Of a DNA stretch of 64,000 bases, positions 1 to 11,388 are shown piece by piece. Within the stretch, counting starts at the first letter, position 1; every line of letters begins with the position of its first letter. Where the stretch lies: assembly GCA_022393335.1 (NCBI GenBank), contig JAJEKB010021158.1, positions 1,472,572-1,536,571 of the forward strand, written 5' to 3'. Source of the stretch: Macrotrachela quadricornifera. Its lineage: Eukaryota > Rotifera > Eurotatoria > Philodinida > Philodinidae. The notes beneath the pieces were generated by a model that worked only from the letters and a program-made list of their open reading frames with translations, made no database searches and had not been told where the DNA came from. A program made the translations under genes and the position numbers.

Positions 1-1592
1 GATTAGAAAAAGAATCTGATTGTATTCGTAAAGGTATTTTTCTATATGAAATATTATAATTCTAAACTATATGAGAGAAGAAACATTATTTGTTTTGTTT
101 AGGATCATTTGATATATTAATCGGTGCTGATGGTCCCGACTCATTTGTTCGTAAATATTCTAACATTCCGATGGTCAGTGAAGGTACTGAAATTGCGTGT
201 GGTGTAGCATTTAATATTCCATCGGAAATTCCAGAAACAGAAGAACCATTACATCAAGCACTTAATTGCATTCTGACTAGCTCTCAAACTCGCTTTTTAG
301 TTAATTCATCGTATAGTCGTTGCGGTTACCTGAATATTCGTCTAATTGAAAGTGAATTCAAAGAATTGAAGGAATATATAACAAGCTGTAAAAATCGTAA
401 TGAACCATGTACATTACCAGATTACGATAAGTTTCCATCAACACCTCTTTGGACTATTATACGACAGGGTCTTGAATTCTTTAAAATTGCTCCAAAATTT
501 GTTACTCGTATTACATCTATTAAAATTGATGTTTGCTATAGTTCGGCTGTTGTTAGAGAACTTCGTTTAGAAATATCAAAAGAACAAGATGAAAACTCAA
601 CAAGTATGCCATCAATAACGGAAAACTCTAGGAGAAATCGAAACACGAAGCATAAAACTGTACTAGCCTGTCTGATAGGTGATGCTGCCATGGATGTTCA
701 TTTTTGGTCAGGTCGAGGAATGAACACTGGAATGAAAGCAGCAATAGCACTGGCTCGAAATATTGTTCGTTCATGTCTATCTAAAAGTTCATCGCATGAA
801 CTTATTGTTCATACACAATGTCCTTTTCTGAATTTTCTCGATTATGAAGGTTTTATGGCGCGTCTCCGTGCACGCGAACTACAAGGTCGGTCACTAGATG
901 TTTTGATTGTTCCGATTGATCCACCTGTCATAAGAGCCTATTATTACATTTATTTGAGTGAATCTCATGCTAGGTATGCCAGAAAATTAATCAAAAATTT
1001 GAAGAAGACTCGAAATAGTTTTGTAAAACTACCTGACTGGCCTCATCGAAATAGACCAGTAACTGATGAAGAATTAGAATCTGCTGCAAAAAGAATATCA
1101 CCACTTGCAATTGCACAACTATCGCTAGCTAAACCGTCGGCACCACGCGAGTTAAATGACGTGGAAATATTAGTTGAAGATACCTTTCCATTCGATCCAA
1201 GATATTATTTACCCGTGCCAAAATCGACATCTGATTCAAATCTAATAATATCGTATCCTTTCGGCCAACCATCGTTGATCAATTCGTGGCCCACAAGCAA
1301 CATGAACGGCTTTGAAGTACCATATGAAGATGCAATTTCGTTTGAGCAGAATAACTTTTCAGCTGAATCGACAACGAAAGTCGATAAAGTAACAAACTCT
1401 ATCTCAAATCAGGCACCATTGCAGATTGTCGTGCAATTACCACAGGGTAACATCCAGGTATCACCCGAGATAAATGATGCAAATGTGCCAATGGAAAAGA
1501 CGTTTACATTTTACGAAGAATCCTTTGCATATGCACCGACAGTATCGAATGTTATTATAACTCCATGGACTAATTATTACATACAACAATAA
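1..1592 (+). CDS. FAD-dependent monooxygenase-like protein, 5'-truncated by the window edge
   Basis: Two exons are visible: 1-33 (frame starts at base 3) and 103-1592, joined across a 69-bp GT-AG intron. About 506 residues remain. Soon after the junction comes GADGPDSFVR, the DG motif of aromatic-hydroxylase-type flavoproteins. About 200 residues in comes LIGDAAMDVHFWSGRGMNTG, the GD motif that contacts the FAD ribityl/pyrophosphate. The GxGxxG Rossmann motif expected at the N-terminus must lie upstream of the window. The usual HxxxPxxGxGxNxG pattern is altered (HFWSGRGMNTG), closer to the MICAL-like way of writing this loop, but no CH or LIM domain follows. The last 150 residues are Pro/Ser/Asn-rich with no recognised fold. 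The substrate cannot be inferred. Family-level flavoprotein is likely; the reaction is unknown. Confidence 0.75.
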
Positions 1593-3038
1593 AAACTGTG
1601 ACCAAACAGCTGCTTAATCAAAATTTGCAAAAACTCTAATTAGACATTTATCTGTTGACAACTGAAATCGAAGTATATAGAGCATTGATTTCACATAGGT
1701 TGAATACGATTTGTCATCTATTTATGTTCAAAAAATAGAATATAATCCAGAGACAACAGAAAATTAGAGAAAGCCTACTTAATCTTTTGACTCCCAACTT
1801 TTTCTAGGAAAATAAAAGTATTTGAAAGTGAGTCAGGGCACATGTCATGTATCACGTCGAAGATTGTAGGATGAGCAAACCAAAGATTTTTGTTGAGGCT
1901 ATTCTAGTTGTGATGCTCATGGAATGAATGAAACAGAATGTTTAGTAGTTAAACTGAGAGGAGAAGACCTTGCCAACGATCTTCCAATAATAGTTGACCT
2001 TTGTGGTCTGAACTTGGTCAAAATTTCTCTAATGAGATCGAGTGAAAAATCAGATACGTGGAGCTAAATATCATTCTGTATTTCATAAGTTACAAATGTG
2101 TTATATACTACCATATCCAATAGGTGGAGAAAACCTGCTTGTACCGTTTAACAAACGATAGAAAGCTTTTCTAAATGGTTAAAAAATATCCTACCGTGAT
2201 CCTTTCTCAGTAAATATGTGTGCACATATACATGCGTTGCCAAAATTGAAAGCATTAAATACAAATAACTTTGACAATAGATCAATGTCAGATGGTACTC
2301 AAATATATAGTAAGATTGAGAATTTGAAGCGTTATCAGAGTATATTCAGAGTTGTTCAAAAGTTTTAATTACAATGTAAGGGAAGCCGAGAATCAGTCTA
2401 CTCAAAATTTTTGGTCAACTAAAGTTAGTTTTACAAATACAACCTATATCATGAAAACCTGTGCAGATACAAAGTTAAGACTGCAATAATATGTATTCAT
2501 GCCTTGTCTCAAATACATAAAAGAAGTGTTTCTTCGACTGTTCAACTGTATAGGTAGAAAGAATCCTTTCCAGATTAGTCTATGAGACACGCATCTATAC
2601 ATCTTTGCTACCGGTAGATTTTAAGCAAAATTTCTTTCATATTGTATGCATCAACCATCAGAGAATATGTTTCAGACTTCTTGATGAACGTACTGGCATT
2701 CTCATCCTCAAGTTTTTGAGAGTTATCACATTCTCCTCTAATTAACAATGGACTGCGAAAAGGAGTTAATTATTCACTGAAATTGTGACTTTCTCAAACG
2801 TCTTTGAAAAGAATAATGAACGTTTTGAAAAATTCATATTGCTTAACAACATATGGCATCCGAGGAAAATATATTTCATAACATAAAGGAGTTTTTTTCT
2901 CAATGCAAAGAGCTAAATATCATTAAAAACACCCTAGCAACGGAGAGAGAAATTTTACCATTTATCAACTGTCAAAATTATCAGAAGTAACTCTTGTGAA
3001 TTCTATGATAGCGTACACTTACTCATAACTGTAACAAT
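1593..3038. other. Intergenic, no gene seen
   Basis: AT-rich DNA between two plus-strand genes. All frames are broken by stops and no splice-consistent exon chain was found. It must hold the 3' end of the flavoprotein gene and the promoter of the following membrane-protein gene, but no motif can be pinned down. Confidence 0.5.
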
Positions 3039-4319
3039 ATGAAGACAATCAAGCACTACTTCATTCAACTCGACTTATATTCTGAATCTGCACTGAATAA
3101 TTCTGAAGAATATTCCTTTAAAAGACGCACAAATATCATTGCTACTCGTATCTATTTCATTCTTCTCTTTCTCAGCCTTTTCATCATCGCTCTTATAAGA
3201 TCGGTACCGTATCATTCAGAACAAATTAACGTTAGATCACCATCCTTGGCTCAATATGAATCATTTCCATTAGATACGCTGTGTCCTTGCACAGAGTATT
3301 CTACGCCCTATAGTGCCTTTCTGTCCAGTGATCCATCTTTTCATCAAGTATGTTCAAGTGTGTTTGTCTCAGATGCATGGATTTCTACTTTCTATTTTGG
3401 CGATCAACAAAGTTCATTTCAAAACGAAGACTTTCGAAGTATCGGATTCAACTTCTTTCAAACATTGTCGATGCTCTGTCGTCTTTCTCGAAATCAAGTG
3501 AGCGATATTCTTGCATCACTCTTTTCAGAGTCATTGCTCAGTTTGAATCTTCTGTCTCGAACAAATTTCAAGGCGCAAATCTCTGCTGATACCAACCGTT
3601 TTCGAACGAATGCACCGCAATCGTTTCAAACACGGATGCACATCATCAGACAACTAATCGCTGGTTCTTTTCTCGTCAATAGTTTACATACTTCTATTGT
3701 ACCTATTGTCTTTTCACCTTTGGAACGAAATGCACATGTTCAGGTCAGGCTCATTCGTCTAAAACAAGAAGATGGTTCGTATTGTAATTGCACTGTCTCT
3801 TTATCTTGCGAAGCACCCATATTAGAAATTTTTACATCAAATAGCTCACAATCAAATATATCATTTGTGATTCCTGGATTGAGATTACGATGTATGCCGG
3901 TCGACACTTGTTTGTACTCTACGCTAGAATGCTTTTACAATCAAACTTGTGTTGATACGATTGTGTCATATATGTCGGTTGTGTCGAACTACAGTGCCAT
4001 GGTTCCATTGGCGTCAAGCCGTTTCAATCCTAAGACAAAGATTGAAGTACTCGCTTTTCAATTAATGGTTGAAGATTGGGGTTTTAATGCTACATATGAA
4101 ACGTATTTTGATAGATGTGCACCAAAATCTTGTTCCTATACAGTAGTGACTCATCACACTATGTTTTACATTGGTGCTGAACTGATTGGTTTGCTCAGCG
4201 GTTTGTGCGTTGGTTTGCGTATTGTTGTCCTGATCATAGTTCGCATTGTCCAGCTCGTGTATCAGCGTTCAAGAACACCAACGAGAGTACAAGTACAGCT
4301 TCTTCAAACACGTGAGTAG
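3039..4319 (+). CDS. Two-pass Cys-rich membrane protein, unnamed family (single module)
   Basis: A 426-residue intronless ORF. A short basic N-terminus is followed by a membrane segment near residues 38-58, a large ectodomain, and a second membrane segment near 375-405, then a short basic tail. The ectodomain has ordered cysteines: LCPCTEYSTPYSAF then FHQVC, a lone C in MLCRL, YCNCTVSLSC, RCMPVDTC, ECFYNQTC, and finally RCAPKSCSYT just before the second membrane segment. Several N-glycosylation sequons (NCT, NSS, NIS, NQT, NYS, NAT) fit an extracellular location. The next gene downstream carries two copies of the same module, so this is a locally duplicated family. Topology (two TMs, Cys-rich ectodomain) resembles DEG/ENaC or P2X channels, but no signature of either is visible. 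Function unknown. The ATG is the first in frame; an extra upstream exon is possible. Confidence 0.8.
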   Translation: MKTIKHYFIQLDLYSESALNNSEEYSFKRRTNIIATRIYFILLFLSLFIIALIRSVPYHSEQINVRSPSLAQYESFPLDTLCPCTEYSTPYSAFLSSDPSFHQVCSSVFVSDAWISTFYFGDQQSSFQNEDFRSIGFNFFQTLSMLCRLSRNQVSDILASLFSESLLSLNLLSRTNFKAQISADTNRFRTNAPQSFQTRMHIIRQLIAGSFLVNSLHTSIVPIVFSPLERNAHVQVRLIRLKQEDGSYCNCTVSLSCEAPILEIFTSNSSQSNISFVIPGLRLRCMPVDTCLYSTLECFYNQTCVDTIVSYMSVVSNYSAMVPLASSRFNPKTKIEVLAFQLMVEDWGFNATYETYFDRCAPKSCSYTVVTHHTMFYIGAELIGLLSGLCVGLRIVVLIIVRIVQLVYQRSRTPTRVQVQLLQTRE

Positions 4320-5307
4320 ATATGAAGGAGATAGGAAAAAACCAAACATTGTAAAGAAAATATCTATGAATGTGCTAGACAAGAATTCATGACACTAGAC
4401 ATAAAATATGATGAAAAGTAAAAATTCCTGAGCAATATCAAGAGAAGAGAAATGTTCAAATGATAGAGAGAAAAGAATATCACACCAAGATGTGATCTTT
4501 GTTACGTTGAATCAAGAAATGCTGCTAATTGATAAGTAGATAGAATTATTGAACGGATTTTCTTCTGATAGGATATTTTCATTTGGCTTAATAGCTTTTG
4601 ACAAACCCTCATTACCTAATAAATATTTATCTATTTCAATACATGATAAGGAAAATTTGACCTAGCTCTTGATTAAATCATAGCATTTGTCTGTTACTTT
4701 GTTTGTGAGTGTTCATGTGACTATTAATATCAGCTTTTTCTCAATCATGTAATTAAAAGCCTGGTTTTCCATTAGATTCAAGTTTTTGCAAAAATTCGCC
4801 TCAGAAACTGAACCAAGGAAGACCCAAGGGCCTAAACCATTGTCGTATTCGGATTCAACATACTCGATTACCTATTTTCCACTAAGTTTTTTCTGCCCTA
4901 TATTATTAGTAATTATATTAATTACTAATATTCATCAAATGAACAAACAAAAAAATGTGTCCGTTGATTTCTATGAATTGGATGCCTAGTATAAAATACG
5001 ATAGAAAGAACAATAATACGTATTCGTAGTTGCTTGTAGTCAGTGGAAAATAAAAAATATCTGTGCAAAATTGAGTTTTAGGATAGAACAACAACATCAG
5101 TAACTATTGATAAGAACTTTTCAATAATAATTATGAGAAAAAGATTTTTGAGGTGAAAAAAGGTTGTTAAAAATATAAATAGGACACTATTAGAAAAAAA
5201 GCAGAACAGGTGGCAGCTCTAATTACACTAAAACATTCTTGCTTACCAGAATAGCGATGAAAACGTAATGGTCACAATTATTGCTCAACTTTTGGAAATT
5301 ATTGTTA
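4320..5307. other. Intergenic, no gene seen
   Basis: AT-rich spacer between the two related membrane-protein genes. A 67-codon ORF at 4786-4989 lacks any recognisable feature and is probably chance. Any first exon of the downstream gene would lie near the right end. Confidence 0.5.
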
Positions 5308-7782
5308 ATGACTTTTTTTTTAATAGGAACTGAACGACTGTATTCAATCCTCAGATCATGTCGAAGCATCATCGTACAGTTTAATCTCTTCGAACGGCCG
5401 AACGAAACTGAAGGAGAACTGCAGATTCAGCGCCAACGAGTTGTTACTCGAGTTTACATTGTATTACTGATTACCATTTTGAGTATTCTTACTGTCTATA
5501 AATCACTTGGCAAACAAGTGTTCACAGAAACAGTGATCAGACCATCTGAATCGGTATACTTTCAACTTGAGTCTTCGTATCTGTCCTCATTGTATTGTCA
5601 ATGTTCGCAAATGCCAATCAACTACGAAATATTTCTCAATGTTCGATCGATCTTTCATCCAGTTTGTTCTAGTGATCTCGTTTCATTAGCTTGGATTGAT
5701 CTTTTACGCGAAAACTATAGACCTCCACCATTTGAATATGCCGATCTATTTTCGATGGTTGCTGGATTGTTTCAGCTTCTAACCACTTTTTGTGAAACAG
5801 CAAATACAACGATTTACAGTTCACTCGAAACATTTCTTCGTCGACAGATGGTAACAGCAGAGGTTCTTAGCAAAGATCTGTTCAATATCCAACTAACGAC
5901 AGTGATTGACGGATGGCGCAGTGGAGTGACATTTGATTTTTTGCAAACTATCGAACTCTTTCAAGCCAATATGCAAGGAAATGTGTTACTTTCGGATCAG
6001 TATAATTTTAGATGGCATGGTGTGGCTCCTGGTATTGTGCAGCTCTATTTCAATGGATTCTTACTGGATTTTCCTAGTATCGAAATGTGTTCATGTTCTC
6101 TGTCTGTATATTGTGCTGAAACATTGTCCGTGTTCGATGATAATCTCAATAAGTTAATTATTGAAGGCTTTGTTCTCGCTTGTACACCTGTTACGTCGCT
6201 TATGTTATCGAATCTCCGAGCATTCTACAATCAGTCATTCATTGATGAACTGTATACTTATGTAGTATTCAACTCCAAGAATTTTTCGCTCCATCCACTA
6301 AATGCTTTAGATACTAATCGAATCGACGAAACTATCCAATCGATTGCTAGTCGTTCATTCGTTGATCAGTGGATAGAAGAGCTTTCGTTCACTAAATATT
6401 ACGAAGCATGTGCTCCTCAATCGTGCACCTATCAGATCATTCGTCATCCTGGTTTTATTTCGATTGTGACAACATTGATTGCGATATTTGGAGGACTATC
6501 AACTATTTTGACGATTCTTATGAAGACTATTCTACTAATTCTAAAGAAATTTCAAGATCAATTCTCAAGGAGAGCATTACAAGCATGGTTCATGGACTTT
6601 AATGATCGACGTCACTTGTCCACACGATTGAATATCATTTTGATCAGCATAACTCTCATTAGTCTGTACCTTTCCAATGCTTTCCGAAAGTATCAAGAAG
6701 TAAATGAAGTAGCAAGAGATCCATCACTTGATCTCTACTTATACCTTGTTCATCACTTTCCAAATGGAACTCTTCATTGTCCATGTTCGCAATCATCAAT
6801 TCCTTACAACTCATTCCTCAATATTTCAGTAACTAACTATCATCAGGTGTGTTCAAAAGAGTTCTTGACTTATCAATGGTTACTTGTACATTTACCAAAA
6901 CTTTACGTAGTGGTCCAAGATCCTAGTCCATTCTCGGATGTCATTCCTAATTATTTTCAACTGATTGCGGAGTTCTGTCAATCGGCAAAACGGACTGTGA
7001 ACGCTAGTTTATTGGAATTACTCACTACTTCTCTTATTGAAACATCACCGAACCAATCGCCAGAAAAATTTCAAGATCTTATTGAAACTAGAATCGAACA
7101 GTTCAAAATGGATTTGTCGCAATCACTAATGAGAACACTAGAACTACTTCGTGAAGTAACACATATCAATCAATTGCTAACTATATTTCGTGGTAATTGG
7201 AAGTTTGTAGATCTCAATCTAAACGGGAAGCTTGTTAATTCTGATGGCTTTATAGCGGTAATGACACCTGTTCTGTATGAAAATTGTGATTGCGGATTGT
7301 CGAAGCATTGTATGAAGCCAATGACTGACTCGGATAATGCTACAATATCAGGATTGATGATGGGTTGTTATCCGCTTGAAGCATTGCTTCAATCGTCGTT
7401 AGAATGTTTATATGATGAAACATGTTTTCAAACGATAACTAGTGCAAGCACTAGTACGATAGAAACTTCCTCGTTGATATTAAACGCTTCGATACCTAGT
7501 CAGTATCGTCCGAGTGCGACGATTGAAGAGATTCTCAATAGTGTTTTCGTTGAGGAATGGTCGACTAACATTTCATATCAAGAATACTACAAAATTTGTG
7601 CTCCATCATCGTGCTCATATTCTTATGTGAAATCGGCTCCCGCTATTGAGATCGTAACAAATCTCTTGGGTCTCCATGGTGGTCTAACACTCATAGTTAA
7701 ACACATTGTGGTGCCGTTACTCATTCATTTGATATTTCTCTTTAGAAGATCATTTCGTCGTGTTGAAAGCGTCAATCATTAA
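5308..7782 (+). CDS. Duplicated-module Cys-rich membrane protein (paralogue of the upstream gene)
   Basis: About 824 residues from the ATG at 5308. A T-run followed by AATAG just before 5327 looks like a 3' splice site, so the true start may be in an unseen upstream exon. The protein is two head-to-tail copies of the module seen at 3039-4319. Copy 1 has a TM (VYIVLLITILSILTVY), YCQCSQMPINYEIF, FHPVC, MCSCSLSVYC and CAPQSCTY, then a TM. Copy 2 starts about 430 residues in with another TM (LNIILISITLISLYLS), HCPCSQSSIPYNSF, YHQVC, NCDCGLSKHC, ECLYDETC and CAPSSCSY, then a final TM. Predicted topology is therefore four membrane segments and two ectodomains. Copy 1 has AFYNQSF where the other copies have C at both ends (ECFYNQTC, ECLYDETC), so two cysteines were lost together. 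Function is unknown. The module boundaries and repeat relationship are seen directly. Confidence 0.8.
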   Translation: MTFFLIGTERLYSILRSCRSIIVQFNLFERPNETEGELQIQRQRVVTRVYIVLLITILSILTVYKSLGKQVFTETVIRPSESVYFQLESSYLSSLYCQCSQMPINYEIFLNVRSIFHPVCSSDLVSLAWIDLLRENYRPPPFEYADLFSMVAGLFQLLTTFCETANTTIYSSLETFLRRQMVTAEVLSKDLFNIQLTTVIDGWRSGVTFDFLQTIELFQANMQGNVLLSDQYNFRWHGVAPGIVQLYFNGFLLDFPSIEMCSCSLSVYCAETLSVFDDNLNKLIIEGFVLACTPVTSLMLSNLRAFYNQSFIDELYTYVVFNSKNFSLHPLNALDTNRIDETIQSIASRSFVDQWIEELSFTKYYEACAPQSCTYQIIRHPGFISIVTTLIAIFGGLSTILTILMKTILLILKKFQDQFSRRALQAWFMDFNDRRHLSTRLNIILISITLISLYLSNAFRKYQEVNEVARDPSLDLYLYLVHHFPNGTLHCPCSQSSIPYNSFLNISVTNYHQVCSKEFLTYQWLLVHLPKLYVVVQDPSPFSDVIPNYFQLIAEFCQSAKRTVNASLLELLTTSLIETSPNQSPEKFQDLIETRIEQFKMDLSQSLMRTLELLREVTHINQLLTIFRGNWKFVDLNLNGKLVNSDGFIAVMTPVLYENCDCGLSKHCMKPMTDSDNATISGLMMGCYPLEALLQSSLECLYDETCFQTITSASTSTIETSSLILNASIPSQYRPSATIEEILNSVFVEEWSTNISYQEYYKICAPSSCSYSYVKSAPAIEIVTNLLGLHGGLTLIVKHIVVPLLIHLIFLFRRSFRRVESVNH

Positions 7783-8261
7783 AGTCTACTTCATATCTGA
7801 CAACACTCTTTGTTTCAATCAACCTTTTAGAAATAGAATAGTCGTACTTTTCCATCAAATTTAATACACAAATTCATTATCAATTGCTCAGTTGATCTTA
7901 TTATCAAAGAACTTACATCTCCTACTTCGTCACCAAATATGTTTGAGACACTGATAATACTGCTTCTCTATTGATCTTTAACATTCTTGAACATATCCAG
8001 ATCTTATTTCAGATCATGAACACAGCAAAAATTTTGCTTACGCTATGCTCAAAAATTTCATATTGGGAACAAATGTCTGATCATAAAAGATTACGTTAAC
8101 TTTGAAAAGATCTTATATCACACACCTACACCCTCAAGAGTTAGGAATATCTGCCATGATCTAGATTTTATTCTTGCTAATGAGACTCATCAGGTGACTT
8201 ATCGATTAGACCAACAGAATTAATCTCATTTTTTCAGCATCTATTACTAATGCTAGAATAA

Positions 8262-8900
8262 AATGTGGGTTGGTATAAGACAAACATTTTGAGAATGGTG
8301 ATAGCTAGTGACGTGAAGTTTTCACCAATCCAAAGAAGCTGAGTTATGATGTATTTCGATATAATATTACATAAGATGGAAATGTTACTAAACCAATTAT
8401 TTTTCTGAATAATTTTAAAAAAATGTATAATAATACACTGTAATCTTAGTGAAATTTTGATTCTGACGTACATGTCATATGGAGAAACTTGAAATATATA
8501 GTTTAAGATAGAATACATATGGTTCTTTTATTACATTCTAAAGTTGAGTAGATGGAATCAGGTATTTACATGCGAGAAAAATACCGAATTTTTCATAATA
8601 ACTTCCCATTTTGATGATAGTGTTATGAAAGGCAAGAAAGCACATTGTATCTTGAGTTATAGATTTGAAGTTCCTCTGTCTAAAACACATGTTAAAATCA
8701 AAATTTTATTAAGATTACATTACATTATGATATAGTTGTTGAAAATATTTTTAAAAATGATTGGTTTAAAAATGTTCTCATCTTGCATCGTATTAATAAA
8801 ATATGCCCAAGCTCCACTTCTTTCGATTGATGTAAATTGCAGATCGTTAACTGTTGCCGTTCTCGATCTGGCGTCGGCAAAAATTGTTTGTTGATAACTT
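8262..8900. repeat. Diverged inverted duplication (arms about 8262-8518 and 8640-8900)
   Basis: The plus strand of 8262-8518 resembles the reverse complement of 8640-8900 with substitutions and a deletion. Shared blocks include CCAATC(C/G)AAAGAAG, and ATG(C/G)(T/A)A-type stretches around AAACCAAT(T/C)ATTTTT and ATCTTA(A/G)TGAAATTTTGATT. Because of this, the short ORF on the minus strand at 8234-8518 and that on the plus strand at 8544-8735 end in similar peptides. The spacer is about 120 bp. The structure looks like a decayed foldback element or an old inverted duplication. No transposase is present. Confidence 0.6.
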
Positions 8901-8950
8901 GGTTCAATCGTAATATAATAACAGACTGGTTTGTTTAGAAAAATACTCAT

Positions 8951-10533
8951 TTGAATGAAATAACAAGACAAGCTTCAATCAAAATAATCAATATACAATT
9001 TGATAAATTCAATGCTCATTTTATACAAATCTCAGATAGAACCTCATCAAAAGACGAAAGCTTTGTTGTTTGTTGTTAGAGGAGTTTCTATTGCTCTTTA
9101 TTCAGAAAATACTATGCACACATACACGAAAAGAGTGTCGACCAACGACTACTATCTGACAGTCTCTAGTAAATCTGATTTGTGAGTATGTGAGCATGTG
9201 TGCGAGAAAATCGAAAGATCAAAGAATGAAAAAAAGGAGGACGAAAACAACAGAGAAGATGAAGAACAAGTAACGAACAGGAGAAATGTGCGTATAGTGT
9301 AGGGCTGCAACACTCTTACTATTCGCGTAATAAACTTTTTCTTTAATTTATATATACCTCATTACCATTGGGTCGATGAAATTAGAATACTTTGACACAT
9401 CTTAAACTTGAAGGGTACTGAAAAACATAGATATGACAAGACTAGTTGGTATGCTAAACGGGAATCTATTGTCTAATTTTTATTTTCAAGAGGCAACTGC
9501 AATTTGTCATACGTCTCATCATTGTCATTAAAGATATTCAGTTCATCAGTTGCTCATAGTTTATCTCAAATAAAATACTTTAATTATATTTTCTATTTCT
9601 TAATTTACACAATAAGAATGAGAGATATTGTTTTACTCTTTTTACCGATGGATAGCCCTTGTTTTGTACCCGGTTCACTATAAGTATCATCAATTTAAGT
9701 CATTATTTTAAATTTTGAGAATTTTTTTCGTGCAAGTAACCTACTTCGCTCCTCGCCAAACGGCATCATTTACGATGCAAAAACAGATGGTAAATTTTGT
9801 AAAAACGGAGCATTTGTGGTAATATATAGCGTCAATACGATTCGTTTTCCGTTCACATCAGATCGTATTATCTAGTGCAGAAATGCGCATTATATTGCAT
9901 CAGTATTGTAAACGGATTGTGTTTGATCGTTTTCTCCAGTTTTATGGATGAGAAAACGTTGAATTGTTCTACAATCTCTGTCACTCTAAATAGTCATAAA
10001 TATTCCGTCTTATATCCGTTTACGACCTTTCTTTATTTCAATCCTTCTGCTAGTGGCTAGATAACAATTCAGGATGATAATTATGATTCTTGTAAACGAT
10101 TGTATATAACCACTATATAAAATCGTATACGTATTAAATAACAAGAGTAGATTTTGAATTATCACAAACTGGACAAATTTTATGTATGGGACCATTTAAA
10201 AATCTTTCTCGGCTTGCTCAATTTACATTACTTTATGGAGGTTGAATTGTTGCTGTTGAAAGCAATTCATCAAGTCATTGAGAAACAACTTTATTTCTAG
10301 TTAACAATTCGATTGAAACCAACATTCTAACTGACGATGTATCATTAATATAATAGAAAACATAAAAAAGTAAATTTTGAAGATTATTCGTCACGTTGTT
10401 TGAAATTGTTCTTATCAGATATGATAAAATAAAAAAAATGAATAACATACGATAAATACATAAGTAATATTTGAGAAAAGTAATAAAATGTATTTGTTTG
10501 GTTTATTTAGAAATAAAATCTAAAATATAATTA
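8951..10533. other. Intergenic, no gene seen
   Basis: Short ORFs on both strands (61-63 codons) share no family motif and are judged to be chance. A T-rich stretch near 9310-9360 vaguely resembles the end of a transposable element but has no partner here. Confidence 0.4.
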
Positions 10534-11388
10534 ATGAATAAGAATAAAAGAATCGAATATACTCGATTTGAAGATCTTCCAAATGATATATTTTATGAAA
10601 TTCAAACTTATTTTACTTTAAATGATTTATATAAAATATTTTCTAATCTTAATTTACATTTTGATAATATTCTTATGTCTATGAATAATCTTTATTTTGA
10701 AATTTATTCAACTGTTGAAAATCAACGTTTAATAACAAATTATTTTGCTTCAAATATTACTCATATAATTATTCCTGAAAATAGTGATGCTGTATCTATA
10801 GCAACAATATTTACTAATATTCGTTTATTAATTTTTTATCGTCCAATTCGATTACCATCAACAATATTCTCAACTGTTAAACAAATTAAACTTGATTTAT
10901 CAAATATACGATTAAAACATGCTATTGGACTTTTTCATTCAATATTTTCTGATAATTTTCATTGTTTATCTTCTTTTTATATTTTACATAAAAAGATTCG
11001 TGTTGTTGGTCATTGGAATCCATTAATTCATTCAATTCGTCATCAATGTTTAACATTAACTGAATTTATCTTTGATATTCAACCAACAATTGAATGGAAT
11101 ATGCTTGAACATTTTCTTAAATATATGCCAAATTTACAAAGACTTATTATTCAAAAATTAAATACACGTAATCGATGGACATTATCAATTATTGCTCAAA
11201 CACTTAAAATAAATCTACCAAAATTAAATTATCTCTTTATTTGTATTAATTCATTAGGTATTAATATAATTATACAACCAGATGATAATTATTATCTTCT
11301 TCATCCACTTTTTATAAATATTCAATCAAAAAAAGTTAATTCACGCAAAATCTATTCAACAACAATAATTTCATCACAAATTCGTTAG
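10534..11388 (+). CDS. F-box domain protein (divergent, intronless)
   Basis: A 284-residue single-exon gene. Residues about 10-45 (YTRFEDLPNDIFYEIQTYFT then LNDLYKIFSNLNLHFDNIL) follow the F-box pattern LPxEIxxxIxxYLxxxDLxxxxxxxxxxxxxL. F-box proteins recruit substrates to SCF ubiquitin ligases through Skp1. The remainder is a leucine/isoleucine-periodic region of the LRR-like kind seen in divergent animal F-box families: for example HIIIPENSDAVSIATIF, and NLQRLIIQKLN near residue 210. No canonical LRR count can be given. Codon use is strongly AT-biased like the spliced genes here. A related but more diverged gene lies at 52922-54846. The start is the first ATG, with TTAATG context. Confidence 0.75.
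   Translation: MNKNKRIEYTRFEDLPNDIFYEIQTYFTLNDLYKIFSNLNLHFDNILMSMNNLYFEIYSTVENQRLITNYFASNITHIIIPENSDAVSIATIFTNIRLLIFYRPIRLPSTIFSTVKQIKLDLSNIRLKHAIGLFHSIFSDNFHCLSSFYILHKKIRVVGHWNPLIHSIRHQCLTLTEFIFDIQPTIEWNMLEHFLKYMPNLQRLIIQKLNTRNRWTLSIIAQTLKINLPKLNYLFICINSLGINIIIQPDDNYYLLHPLFINIQSKKVNSRKIYSTTIISSQIR

Noticed and set aside
3039..7782. DEG/ENaC or P2X ion channels
   Set aside because: Two-TM topology and CAPxSCxY before the last TM recall these families, but the channel signatures were not found, so no functional name was given.
9190..9370. Possible solo LTR or retroelement end
   Set aside because: T-rich block and a TGG after it suggested an LTR/primer-site pattern, but there is no second copy, no target duplication and no coding part.
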